Below, one piece after another: positions 10,781-21,985 of a stretch of DNA of 64,000 nucleotides; position 1 is the first letter of the stretch, and each line of letters begins with the position of its first letter. The stretch covers positions 98,624,501 to 98,688,500 of the forward strand of contig CM075346.1 of NCBI GenBank assembly GCA_037693485.1. The letters run 5' to 3'. A program made the position numbers and the translations under genes. The notes under the pieces are model-generated. The model did not search any database. It saw only the letters and a list, made by a program, of their open reading frames with translations, and had not been told where the DNA came from. Origin of the DNA: Kitagawia praeruptora (taxonomy: Eukaryota; Streptophyta; Magnoliopsida; Apiales; Apiaceae).

Positions 10781-11933
10781 GTGCATGCACAAGATTCTAA
10801 AAGTACAAATGGAGACATGTTACTGAATATGGTAATGGATCCAGAAAAAAGGATTCACTGGCCATACACAGGAATGGAGCTAGGAACAGATTATTTGCTC
10901 ATATGTGAGAGGAACACCAGCCTTGTGGATCATTTACAATCACCAAAATTCATCTCCATTCAGGTTTTCGCTAATATTGATCGCAATCCTAATTGTCACA
11001 CAGGTGTATAAATACATAATTTTGTTTTTTAGTTTTGTTCAAAACGAAAATGTAAGTGTTCTGATGCAGGTATTCATATACTCAGTGTACCATTAAGGAG
11101 CAAGTACACATGTCAGCTTCATTGTTTAAATTTGTACAATGTCAAGATTTTAGGTGTTAATTGTGTAAGCGCTAAGGTTTAAGTTATAATGTCCAATCTA
11201 AGCTACGGCTGAGTGGCTGGGTAGTATTCATAATCTTTTTGTAGGCCACAGCAGAGTGGTTGAGCAAATAAAAAACTGAGCTAAAGTAAGGACAATCTTT
11301 TGGTGTCATTAAGCTTAACGTCAATCCATAGTTTCTTTAGAACATGAAAGAGGGTGAGCACACTTTATCAAGAATTATGATATAGAGCTTTGAAATCACA
11401 AGATAGGAACTGAAATATCCTTGTACAGAGATAAGGTGTGATTTACCTTTGTTTTGGTTTAAAATAGAGTATCTGAGTATAGCAGTATAGGCATGCAATA
11501 TAGCAACTCAAAGTATTGTCCATATAAGTCTTAAAAGTTGTAACTTAAAGTTTTAAATGTTTTTCACTTATAATATGTGTAGAGTGGTGTATCGGAAACT
11601 ATGAACTTTTTCGTGCTAATGTGATCAATTATTTACCATGTTTAGTAGACCATCTAAAAATTACTAGCCTGTTAATGTTTTAATAGAAACTTAGCAAGAA
11701 AAATAATGTCTTAACAGATAGGATTTGTGTCAAGTAGTATGTATCTAACTAAAGGGGTCCCCTTTGGTTACATATTTCACGTTAATCCGATTAGCATTTC
11801 TAAGAATAACATAAAAAGATAATAGGGAGAACTCATTTTCTTTATGGATTTTGTTTATCAGGAGCATTATTGAAGATGCGGACAGGTGTAAGGCCAATGC
11901 TTTAAAGTTCTTCCAGCCACGCTGTTTTCGCTA
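10781..11933 (+). pseudogene. Possible spliced host gene, two exon-like segments
   Basis: The first segment (10781 to about 11002) encodes a hydrophilic, non-repetitive peptide including MDPEKRIHWPYTGMELGTDY, and ends at a good donor (CACACAG then GTGTAT). The second segment (about 11863-11933) follows a plausible acceptor (TTTGTTTATCAG) and reads IIEDADRCKANALKFF in one frame before a TAA. The phases do not join directly in that frame, so either an exon is missing or the gene is decayed. I do not recognise the protein. The intervening 860 bases are AT-rich and empty of other features. Confidence 0.3.
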
Positions 11934-12579
11934 AAAGTTGTCTGTAATATTGTTCTATCCGGGTATTTTCCTGTCAGATTTTAAGGTTTTATTGTCTAAA
12001 CGTCCTGAAGTGCCTATTGGAAGGAAATCCCTTTTCACTTATTGTATTTTGGTGACAAAAAAAAAAGAGATACTAATAATTGGAGACCAAGTAAGATCCT
12101 AAATGATTGCAAACTATTCATAATTGATAACTAGTACCTAATAATAATTAGCTACGGAACAATTAAAAAAGTCTAATATTTGTGTACTAGTAAATTAATT
12201 ACAAATAATTTATCTTTACTAATAAACATAAAATAATTAACAATCAAACGCTTGATTTCAATAGAATAACTCAATCCAGCAAGCAAAGAGTATATGCAAC
12301 ATATATACATAGTAATCCATGACATGTGTGAGAAAAATTAATAGAGAAAAAGAGATACAGGTGGCAAGAAATATATACAAGAAATCATTAGGCATAAATA
12401 AAAACAAACTAAAACAAGAAATCTATAACAGGGAAAAAATTCTAATTCGATCGAGAGAGAGAGAGAGAGAGTAAAAAAGCAAAACCATTGAGGAGAAAGA
12501 CTGATCGGAAAAGAACAAGCGCCCGCTCTTGCTTTGCCTTGCCTTGCCTTCCGCCTCTCGCCTAGCTAGGGATTCCTTA
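11934..12579. repeat. AT-rich spacer with a GA microsatellite
   Basis: A short (GA)n tract occupies about 12453-12471, followed by a CTTGC/CCTTG-rich run (12529-12555). No ORF or element terminus seen. Confidence 0.6.
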
Positions 12580-12906
12580 GAGCATCTTCAATGGTGACTA
12601 ACCCTTAACAATTGGCACTCCAATGCCACATTCATCTCATCTATAATTATAGCCGCCAACCCCTTTGGTTCTAGAGACCTGTAAAAAATCTATTAATATA
12701 TTTAAATAATATAATTTATTTATAATAATTTAAAATAATAACATATTATTTTTAAATTATAATAATAATTTAAAATAATAACATATTATTTTTAAATTAT
12801 AATAAACACCGTTGGAACACAACACCTTAATAGCAAGCAAATATCTTATAAATTCAACAAATATTATTTTAATCAATTATTTTTAGCAAACCCATTAAAG
12901 ATGCTC
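12580..12906. mobile_element. Tourist-type MITE (PIF/Harbinger)
   Basis: A 327-bp element with terminal inverted repeats GAGCATCTTCAATGG and CCATTAAAGATGCTC (one mismatch), flanked by the 3-bp duplication TTA at 12577-12579 and 12907-12909. GAGCATC ends with a TTA duplication are typical of Tourist/Harbinger MITEs. The AT-rich interior contains a tandem duplication of a roughly 50-bp unit (AATTTAAAATAATAACATAT) at about 12728-12803. Confidence 0.92.
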
Positions 12907-12984
12907 TTACTCTTAATTTCACCAATATTATCATCGGACGGGCCAGATATATAGTTGCCTCTTGGCGAGTATATTAAAAAGAAT

Positions 12985-13210
12985 TTTGAAAGAATTTGAT
13001 TTGGGCATGGAACCGGTGTTCCAGATTTCGTAAATCGGAATTATTCGGTTGAGGTACCGATTTATGATTTATCGGGTGATTTGGTTGAAAAATCGGCGAT
13101 TTATCAATGATTTTTGCAAAATCGACCGAATCGGTTCCAAAATTTTGACCAATTTTTGGCCGATTTATCGGCGATTTTTCAGAAATCGGCCGATTTCTAT
13201 AACAATGCAT
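12985..13210. repeat. ATCGG-word repeat tract
   Basis: About a dozen copies of ATCGG/CGATTT words (for example AAATCGGCGATTTATC and CAGAAATCGGCCGATTT) occur in both orientations within 200 bases. The words GCATGGAACC flank both sides (near 13006 and 13207). The small ORFs across it simply translate the repeat. Origin unknown. Confidence 0.55.
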
Positions 13211-13678
13211 GGAACCAATAAAAATGGGTTTTTTCTTTCTAACATATTCCAATTTTAAAAATGTTTTATGAATATGTCCTATATTTATTGAAAATATCAA
13301 TAATTCTAAAATTAATATTTTCTTCAGATTTTAACATAAAAAGACTATTTTATTATTTCTAATCAAAATTAATTTAAGATATAATGTTTGTTAACAACAT
13401 GATTTGACTAATTTAAATTATATATTTTAATATTTATTTGCGTAAGGGTGTCCCTGGCAGAAAATTAAAAAAAACATTTTTAATGGTTACATTTTTAAAA
13501 AATGCCCCTGGTAGGGCCTGTTCTAAGAAAAATAAAAGTAAAAACATTTTCTTAGTGGTTAAAATTTAAAAAATGTAGTACACATATAATAGTATTTAAT
13601 TAATATAACAAGGGTATTTTGGTCTCTCTTTAAATTTAAAATTGATAATAGGACATATTAATTAACATATTAACATAA
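13211..13678. other. AT-rich spacer, nothing recognised
   Basis: Low-complexity A/T DNA between the ATCGG tract and the Helitron. No gene, inverted repeat or element end could be supported. Confidence 0.4.
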
Positions 13679-13916
13679 CTAGCTTATATCACGTGCAATG
13701 CACGAATTATTTTTATTTTATTATTTAATATTTAAGTTTATTTTATTATATACCGTACTATACATATATTTTTTTATACTATGATTTAAATATTTTTATT
13801 ATTTCATTAACGGTTATTATCTATTTAAATTAATATCTAATGGTTGTAAATAGTTTGATTAACCAAACTACAAACTATAAAAAATCTCTAATTTGCTTAT
13901 AATAATATAGTATAGA
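13679..13916 (-). mobile_element. Short non-autonomous Helitron
   Basis: Read on the minus strand, it starts TCTATACTATATTATTAT at 13916 (preceded by host A) and ends in a GC hairpin CGTGCATTGCACG, a 9-base spacer and CTAG at 13682-13679 (followed by host T). A 5' TC, a 3' hairpin plus CTAG, insertion between A and T, and no target duplication or inverted repeats are the Helitron signature. At 238 bp it has no coding capacity. Confidence 0.85.
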
Positions 13917-13966
13917 TGAGACATGTTTTTAAACGGACCCATTAATTTGAAATATATTATACAAAT

Positions 13967-14301
13967 GAGTAAAGTTCAATGGAGTACTCATTTAATTGGA
14001 AAACTTGGAATACATATACATTTTGCATTCAAAATTTTGCAAATCTTATTACATGAATATCACTATTTCATTGAAAATCTTGAAAATTTTGTATGTTTTG
14101 CTAACAAAATATTGCAAAATAAATTATTCTGCGAAACACAGTTGGGTTACAAAACATATATGTTCTGATTGCAAAACATAAAGGATTTTCAAGATGAACA
14201 TATTGCAAAACATACACAATAAATTTTAAAATATTTTGAATGCAGAACGTATATGTACTCCAAGTACTCCAATTAAATGAGTACTCCATAGAATTTTTCT
14301 C
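13967..14301. mobile_element. MULE-type MITE with long inverted repeats, copy A
   Basis: A 335-bp element flanked by a perfect 9-bp target duplication TATACAAAT (13958-13966 and 14302-14310), the length made by Mutator-like transposases. Terminal inverted repeats of about 80 bp start GAGTAAAGTTCAATGGAGTA and end with the complementary TACTCCATAGAATTTTTCTC. The interior is rich in TTGCAAAACAT words. A second copy (B) is at 47600-51264. Confidence 0.92.
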
Positions 14302-14561
14302 TATACAAATTTCTTAATAAACTTTTCAATTTACAAACTTACTAACTTTTTCATATGTGTTAATATTTAGTTATATAAAGTGTATGTATTGAAAATGATT
14401 TAAAAAAACATTATTATTTTATTAAAAAACACATAAATAATTTTTTCCTTCGTTCAACACACTTATAACTGTTGTTCAACATTGTCTGTTAAACAATATT
14501 TACCATTGTATTTAATAGATTATATTTATCTTTCAATTATCCTTTTGGGTTCATCAATATC
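14302..14561. other. AT-rich spacer
   Basis: No gene or element terminus recognised between the MULE MITE and the LTR remnant. Confidence 0.4.
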
Positions 14562-15132
14562 TGTCGAGCAGGTGAGCAGGCCCGCGAACCTTAGCTGCAG
14601 CTCTAACTGCCGGAGCGGGTGAAGATTTGTGGTGTTTTGGGACTAAATTAGCATGGTCACCGGACGGAAATGGCTATGAACTCCGACCAAAACCACCCGG
14701 TAAATGTTTCACTAAGGGTGCACGTGCCTTACGCGTGTAGAAGTGAATAGCCGAACCCCCTTGCCAACTACCTACATATCCTATTTATAGGAATCAAACC
14801 CCGATGTAGTTCTCTAGGTTATGGACTCCTTTCCTTGATCAATAAGTCATGAAATTGATATTTTTTTCCCTCCTGATAAGGTTGATCTTGTTGTATTTCA
14901 ATTGATAGGAAGAGTCCTAGCTTTCTTAGGACTATATGGAAGCTCATCCAAGAAGATGTACTTGCATATATACATATATCATATATATATCATATATATA
15001 TATATATAACATATTTATCCCACTTGCTGTAATAGAAGCCAACCTGAAGTCCATTACTTGGAGATATTTTCGTGCTCCTAAATAATAGGAACAAGAGTCC
15101 TTGTACAACTTCTTTCTGACAAGCACATGTGG

Positions 15133-15232
15133 AGCTACGGCTGTACTCGTACCTCACAGCTACGGTTGTATCCGTACTTCACAGCTACGACTGTATCCGT
15201 ACCTCTCAGCTACGGCTATATCGATACATGTA
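15133..15232. repeat. Four 25-bp tandem repeats
   Basis: AGCTACGG/A units start at 15133, 15158, 15183 and 15208, giving an exact 25-base period (consensus AGCTACGGYTGTATCCGTAC). The tract sits inside the gypsy LTR remnant, immediately left of the solo LTR insertion. Confidence 0.9.
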
Positions 15233-15268
15233 CCCAACCGCGACTGAACCTGACTAGCTGGACCTGAC

Positions 15269-15755
15269 TGTTAGAATATTTGAATAAATTTGAATTGTAC
15301 ATTATTATTTTATTTTGTAACCTCTATATTTTAATGAGTTTGTAACTCCTATCTTAATGATTTTGTAACTCTTATTTTAATGATATAAGTTACAAAATTA
15401 ATTATGTAAGTTACAAATCATTTTACTCCTATATAAGGAGACTTGAGCTTCTTTGTTTTATATAGAAAAAACGATTACTCAAAATATTCATCATCTTCTT
15501 TAGAGAGCTCTAGGTTCATTTCTTTGTGATAGAGTGGTCTTGTTCGGTTCGTAGAAGGCGGGTTTTCTAAGTGCTTGAAAATCACCTTTGTTCGTTGTAT
15601 CATGGGAGACGGAGGCCATTCATCCTTCAAGCACTATATGGAAGGGGCTAATCTGTTTTAAGGAGAGCGTGGTTTTCACGTGATTCGAATATTCTTTCGG
15701 TATTTTATTGTTGATTTCTTGATTTAAGGTACAATCTATTCATATACTTCTTACA
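15269..15755 (+). repeat. Solo copia LTR
   Basis: A 487-bp sequence starting TGTTAGAATATTTG and ending CTTCTTACA, with a perfect 5-bp target duplication CTGAC at 15264-15268 and 15756-15760. A TATA box (about 15430-15437, ATATAAGG) is in the plus orientation. A lone LTR between intact duplications is the product of LTR-LTR recombination that removed the internal region. Confidence 0.93.
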
Positions 15756-15855
15756 CTGACTAGGTGGACCTCTGTATTATACATAAACCATGCAGATTGG
15801 GCCTCTAATGCTCCTAGGCCTAAAATTAGATCCATTACAAATTTCGGGCACAACA

Positions 15856-16269
15856 ACTACCCCCGGTTCCTTGATGTCATTAAATGCGAAAGGAACCAAT
15901 ACAAGAAGAGGTCTAATCCTTCTTTACCTTCTCAAATAGATACATAGCTTCAGCATCGTACTTCCAAGCTTACATGAGCTAACTCGATGTAAGAAACAGG
16001 AAACACAATGCTTCCGCATATGTACCTCAATCTGAATCCTTAAATGAAGCCCTTCCGTTTACCTTAGATCACGTACGACATTCCAGTTCCAGTTATCAGC
16101 TTCCTCAGCTTCGTGCCTGAACCTACTAGCTTCCGGCATTTTCCTTTTGAAAACTATAACCTGACTCCTCGAGATGCTCCTTTTTCCCGCTAAAATAACC
16201 TTCGTGTAAGAATTCCTTGTGTACCAAGCCATGGAGCTTCTGCATGGAGCTCCCGTCACTAAGCCATGA
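15856..16269 (-). other. Probable internal remnant of the gypsy element
   Basis: Sequence immediately upstream (minus strand) of the polypurine tract of the split LTR, so presumably 3' internal DNA of the same element. No ORF with recognisable motifs remains. Confidence 0.35.
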
Positions 16270-16603
16270 TGGGCGCATGTAACGCACTCCTACTGTTGCA
16301 TTAGACACGTTTTTTGTTACATTAGGCCTAAGGTAACACACTTTTACCATTTCATCCGCTAATGTTACCTTTGACCTCAAATGTAATGCTCAGCTTCTCA
16401 ATGGTAACACAAGGGAAAGCGTTACATCAGAACGAGTAACACAAAATCAAGCAAATGCAACACTTTTGTATTCTAATGTTACACTATATCTGCCTATTAG
16501 TAACACAAAATTTAATATTGCAACACTAGCAACTATAGCAATTGCAACACTAAAATTGAAAATTTTGCAAAATCTGATATATATATATATATATATATAT
16601 ATC
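16270..16603. repeat. TGTTAC/TGTTGC word array and TA microsatellite
   Basis: About fifteen copies of TGTTAC, GTAACAC, TGCAACAC or close variants occur in both orientations between 16296 and 16557, followed by a (TA)n tract at about 16577-16603. Clustered short words in both orientations resemble the subterminal transposase-binding repeats of CACTA or MULE elements, but no matching terminal inverted repeats were found. The 101-residue minus ORF here is only a read-through of the repeat. Confidence 0.5.
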
Positions 16604-16879
16604 AATCCCTTTACAAAATAAACCAACCAATTCAAAGTAAACATGTGAATATTGGTCTCCACGATAACACCTAACCAACATATAATCCAACTCTCATCAT
16701 TCACCATTTCACCAAAATATGATTTAACTACACCACTCCACCATAATATCATCCAAGGAACATACTACAGAGTACCAAACAACATGCTACAAACCAAGCA
16801 AAAGTTATGTCAAAAGATTACCAAAGTAATTAAACTACCCCATGTCCATGCCACTACTGATTGTAAAAAAAAGAAGTAA

Positions 16880-17503
16880 CTAAGTAGAAGTCCCTACAGT
16901 CAATAGGATTGCATTTTCATCATCCTCGCTTGCATCAGTAGCACAATAGTCTGCAATGTCCTTCTTTGTCATAATCCTAAATAAAAATTCATAACAAAGA
17001 ACATATAAAATCATCTCTCTTGTATATCAATGACACAAGTTGCTTATGATTCCTCAATAAATGCAAAAGATGTGCATGTTTATAATGTAACTCTTGCTAT
17101 CTATCATTTTCTAGGGATCACCTTTCAAAGGCTCCAAGATGGTGCAACATGACAGGGAGGAAAACAAGAGTGATATCTGGAATAGTACCACTAACACCCC
17201 ACCCCCCCACCCAAAAAAAATTGACATTGTGATTTTAGCATAGTCTCTACTTGTACGTTTCTTTTTACATAGAAAGAGTACATAATCTACTCCTTATACT
17301 TGCATCATATAATCTCCGTGGTATGCACACGATGAATTTCATGGAACTATATTAACTCTACCACATATTTAACAGTCCTAAACCTAAGCTTAACCACCGT
17401 TTCTGATGCATGGTCGACTGGGCGTACCTCAACTTTGATTTCCAATATCAATTTTACATGCTCTTCATCTCTTCTGCCAGAAGCTGATTCCCTTAGTACT
17501 TTC
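16880..17503 (-). pseudogene. Exon-like remnants of an unidentified host gene
   Basis: Three minus-strand segments have splice-like borders. Segment A is 17428-17503 (acceptor TTTTTCAG, donor GAG/GTACGC) and includes LRESASGRRDEEHVKLILEI. Segment B is 17122-17176 (acceptor ATTCCAG, donor AAAG/GTGATC) and includes TLVFLPVMLHHLGAF. Segment C is 16880-16976 (acceptor TATTTAG, ending TAG) and includes MTKKDIADYCATDASEDDEN. B and C join in frame; A and B do not, so an exon is missing or mutated. Non-repetitive, acidic coding character suggests a real C-terminus. I do not recognise the family. Any upstream exons would lie to the right, where the SIRE element inserted at 17958. Confidence 0.3.
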
Positions 17504-17559
17504 CTGAAAAATTTTAAAATATATATTTCATGGAAATCTTGAAAACTAGTCACTTGCAT

Positions 17560-17957
17560 GATATATGTTGATTATGCCAACATTAAATTATATACACAGG
17601 TTGAGTTATACTGCCGAGGTAATTGTAGCTTAAAATAGGTTTCAAAAATTAAATTTTACTCCATAATAGTTTATACATTATCCATAAAACCATGTGATCA
17701 CAATTTAATTTTTATAGTTATGGGATTACAATTCATATCAGAAAAGAAGATATATTTTTACCTCAGAGTATAGCACGCAAGAAATTGGTTTAAAATATTT
17801 TTAATATAATAACTTAATTGTAGTTGATCATCTACAAAATTGCCTAGACCATAGTAAAAGTTCTACTAATATTTAGGCTACTCATTAAGCACCACATGAT
17901 TGGATTCCATTTCACTACAATAAATTTCAAAATCAGGCATTCGTAAATATTACATTT
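17560..17957. other. AT-rich spacer before the SIRE insertion
   Basis: No gene or element terminus recognised. It ends at CATTT immediately before the SIRE LTR start. Confidence 0.4.
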
Positions 17958-18030
17958 TGTTAGTCACAGAGGCATGCATGTATACATCTAAATAACAAGT
18001 CTAATTGTTTGTAATGCTCTGCATTACTTA
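17958..18030 (+). repeat. 5' LTR of the SIRE element, first fragment
   Basis: The first 73 bases of the LTR (TGTTAGTCACAGAGGCATGC) match the start of the 3' LTR at 45245. It stops at GCATTACTTA, where the Tekay element is inserted, and resumes at 32467. Confidence 0.95.
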
Positions 18031-21000
18031 TATAACGACCTAGAATTTTTCGCAATATTTAAATGCTTATTTAATTGCTAAATGTGAAAGTATGTGGAAT
18101 ATATGATGAGTACATTTTTATGAAGTCAAGTTATGTGTGAAAACATGATTATGTGATTATATGATGATTGGTATATGTCGTATATGCTCGTGGAATTTTA
18201 TTTGTATTTATGAAGCATTAAAAGTATTTTTAAAGTGCATATTTAATCTTTTAAAATTCATATAAAATCATTGGAGTTGATTTAAATCATGAAATCTTTT
18301 ACATTATCATCTTTATGATACTGTGGAGTTATAAAAATTCGTGTGGATATTTAATTGTGTGTTTTGATATTTTAAAATGATTTAAAAGCATTATTTCTAT
18401 TAAAGAGCATTTATTTCAAAAATTCGTATAAAATTCATTATTGATCCAAATATTATTTTAAAAATATGGGAATGCTTCTAATTTCATGAACTTTATTTTA
18501 AAAATCTTTATAAAAAAAATTTCCCCCATTTCTTAATTTATTTCGATTTAACAATGATTAAAAGAGTGATTTTTCAGAAAAATGTACAGCAATTGTGAAA
18601 TGTCAGAAATGCCCCTGATTTTGAGAAATAAGATATACAGTCTCTTCCTCCTCCTTCTTCACTCTCTCGGCTGTCAATCTCTCTGTTCACTCTCTCTCTT
18701 TTCACTCTCTCTCTCTCTCTCGGTAACTTCTCTCCTCCATTTCCAGCTGATTTCCGGCCGGTTAGATGATCTGAGACCGGATTGTTGATCGGTTTTCTCT
18801 CCTCTATTCATTACTGTCGATGCATGTTGTTTTCGAGATAGTATTTTGAAAACCCATTTTGGGTTTACTTCGATTATAGCATATTTATGGTGATTCTTGC
18901 TTTAATATGACGCCCATGATGTTTAGTAGCCATTATTGATGCTTAAAATCATGTTGGTGTTGTGTTTGCTATGTTCGTCTATGTATATGTGTGTTACCGT
19001 GTATATATGCTCGAATTTTATGAAGAAAATCTTGAAACTACTTCGGTTTTGCTTGATTCCGAGCTGTTGTGCTTTAATTCTTATTAACTGTTGCGTATAT
19101 AAGCTTAATCGGAGGAAATCTCGAGGTTGGAGGCCCAATAAGGGTACCCCCGAGTTTCCACCGCCACCGGTGATGAACTCCGGTGAACCGGTGGTGGCCA
19201 ATGATGAATTTAAGGCCTATAAATCTCTACAATTTCTGTTTAACATAATTTAATATTTACATGCATGATTTACAGATTATTATGATGATTTCTTGATGAT
19301 TATATTCGAATTTTGTGATTAATTCGAATGAATTAATTCGTTAAATTATTTGTTAATTATTCGAGTAAATGTTTCTAAATTCGTATTAATTTCCTGAGAT
19401 GTTTTCGAATTATATGAACTGCCTATATGATCTCTTTTATTTGATAATTCGAATTTTGGAGATTTAATTATGAATTAATTGGAATTATTCAAATATTTTA
19501 CATGTAAATGTATAAATTGTTCGGTTTATGATAAATTATAATTTTGATTTATACTTGTTGATTACTTATATGTGTAAGTTCGAATTAAAATGATTGCACG
19601 TATGAGTTTAGTGCTTAAGTGAATATGAATGTTTAATTATAAAATTCGGAGTTTGTTAGAGATATGGTATAAGTAGTAGAATGATTATAAATCCTTGGGT
19701 TTGTAGGTGGATTTAAAATCCATCGTAGGTACTTGATTGTGAAGTGGATTCGGATATTTTCCGACGGATAGTCCATATTATAAAGGAGACTCTGTCCGAT
19801 TTTCGTGAAAATATAAGAAGTAAAGTATGTAATTAAATAGCATGATTGCTTACGAGTTATGCGTATCTGCTAAGTGCTAAGTGGCTTATGTGAGTTGCAT
19901 GTTCTATATGTTACGTGCTTAAGTGATTATCTATTTACGAGGTGGTTATAATGTGATGTCAGGTACGTATGTTATATGCTAAGTATCGATGCGATATAGG
20001 AATCGTTTGGGTAGATTAGGATGAGACGATTAAGTGGTATAGTACTCTAAAGTAGTGATTATGGTTTATGTAGATAAGAAGGACGTAGGCCCTAGCAATA
20101 AAGGGAAAGCTAAGGTTGAGTACAAGTAGACTGAGCTGTAGCTGTTGCATTCTACCGGAGGCAAGTAACTTTGTCTTTACTTGCAGTTACTTTTCTTAAA
20201 CTTATATACCATGTTGATTCAAGCATGCCTATCTTATACCATGTTGCTCATAAATCTTGTTTAGCCCATTTTATTCATATAACCAGAATTCTATGATCAA
20301 CTGTTTTATAAACAAGAAATTCTAAAGTAGCCTGATTCTTTTTAATTGCTTCTTGACCATATATGCCATATTGCTTTCTAAAGTCAAACTAAATTGGATG
20401 ACGGGTAAACCACTATTTTAAATAACCTATGTCCGTTGTCAGTCGAACCCATGTTGACCGTGAAACTTGGAAATTCCTTATGATTTAACCGCTGATTCAA
20501 GAACTTAAAATACCTTTAATCTTATTCTTAAAACATGAAATCCTGATCAATTGCCTTGATGCCTTGAGTCTATATCTTCTTGTTCGGACTTGTATCTTTG
20601 AGCCTTCAATGTTAGAAAACCTAGTCAAACCCTTTGACTTTTATCATTGCAAACCAAAATGAGTTGTTTTTCTTAAAAACTACCTTGAAGCTACCTAGAC
20701 TGGGCTGATTTGTTATCAGAGAGTCGAAAGTACTTCGAGGTAAGAATTTTGGAAAGGTTAAGAGTTGAAATGTTTTACGAAGATAAATTAAGTTTTATGA
20801 ATTGGAATGGTTTTAAAATGAAAGGTTTTATAATATATATTAGGAACTCCGTCTAAACGGTTTCTACGGATTCCTTACGATTGGAGAGACAGAACAACGG
20901 GTAATGCCGGTTCCGTCAGTTTTTAAGGTGTATTAATTGTGTAGTTCTGGTCTGTCCAGTTCGACACCTTCATAGGCCAATGTGTTACCTCTTGGGAACC

Positions 21001-21772
21001 CAAGCTATCCTAATGAAAGGAATTGATGTCCAGAAGGACTTTGTGTCCGGTATGGGGACTTTATGGGTTGATCACCCGTATTGTCTGTTAAGGTGAAATA
21101 AAACTCCAATCAGTTTTCTTAAATTATGATTCTTTATTTAATTAGGAAATGAAATTTATTTACCATTGGAAATGTCTTTTGTTTCATACAATTTTGAAGT
21201 TTTTATATTGCTATCCTGTTATTGGTAAACCTTATGTCAAATACCATATCAGGACCCTTGCTATCACTTTCGGACGACCATGCTATATTTTGATTTACTG
21301 TCATCCATTGAAATATTATATTATGTTGTTCAGTTGAGATCTTAGTTACTTGTTGAGCGTTGGCTCATTATTATTATGTGTCTAACCTTTTGATATTAAA
21401 ATAAGCATCATGGTCCGCACTATACAAACTGCGAGGAAGCGCACTTTTCGTGAACCGACTTGGTTCATTTCCACGTAGCTCCCGAGGTAGATGCAATAGC
21501 AGCTCAGTGAGGAGATTTAAATTAGTTGTGAGAACTGGCAGTAGTACTTTTGAGAACTTAGGTTTGTAATAATATTTTAAATTTAGGTTTGTAATAATAA
21601 TAACTTAGTTAGATGATGGCTTGCTTGTTTTATACCATTACCTGTGAAAGATCTTGGATAGTAGTGTAGGGGCCAGTCAGCATGTTATATTTATATTCTT
21701 ATATTAGGTTGTATGCATCTAGATGTGTGTCAATGACCCTCCGATCTGGGCACTGGTCGGGAGGGCATCACA
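18031..21772 (+). repeat. Tekay-like 5' LTR
   Basis: Boundaries are set by alignment to the 3' LTR and by the adjacent primer binding site. It contains a CT-rich microsatellite (about 18650-18722), a short GC-rich block (19115-19200) and a TATAAAT at 19218-19224. It is otherwise AT-rich with no gene; the small ORFs in it recur in the other LTR only because the LTR is duplicated. Compared with the 3' LTR, the first 160 bases show three substitutions and one small indel. Confidence 0.95.
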
Positions 21773-21775
21773 GGT

Positions 21776-21787
21776 TGGTATCAGAGC
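21776..21787 (+). promoter_or_regulatory. Tekay-like primer binding site
   Basis: TGGTATCAGAGC, three bases after the LTR end, is complementary to initiator tRNA-Met. Confidence 0.9.
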
Positions 21788-21985
21788 TACGAGTTTTGGT
21801 CACTAAAACAAGCCACGAAATTTAGGATCATTAATAAAAGAAGTAGATACAATTAGGTTTCAAGAGTGATATATGTTAGGGAGTGATTATAGGTTTGGGT
21901 TTTTATTTTTGCGCTAGATTTTAGGTCTAACCTTGTTTAACTCGTTTTATATTCTGCATGTATATATATATATGATTATCAGGAC

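Larger units (their letters stand above)
14562..15855 (-). repeat. LTR of a gypsy element, split by a solo LTR
   Basis: On the minus strand a polypurine tract (GGAACCGGGGGTAGT, about 15856-15870) is followed by a start TGTTGTGCCCGAAATTTG at 15855, as for a 3' LTR. A minus-strand TATA box (TATAAATAG, 14781-14789) supports this. The far edge near 14562 (TGTCGAGCAGG on the plus strand) is a guess; no target duplication was found. GC-rich patches resemble Tat-lineage gypsy LTRs. The 487-bp copia solo LTR (15269-15755) lies within it. Positions 14964-15010 hold an AT microsatellite. Confidence 0.5.

Noticed and set aside
14562..15855. Calling the split gypsy LTR a solo LTR
   Set aside because: No 5-bp duplication was found at the proposed ends and a polypurine tract with adjoining DNA remains on one side.
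16447..16752. Minus-strand 101-residue ORF with an apparent hydrophobic segment
   Set aside because: It crosses a TA microsatellite (IYIYIYI) and the TGTTAC array; hydrophobicity is a repeat artefact.
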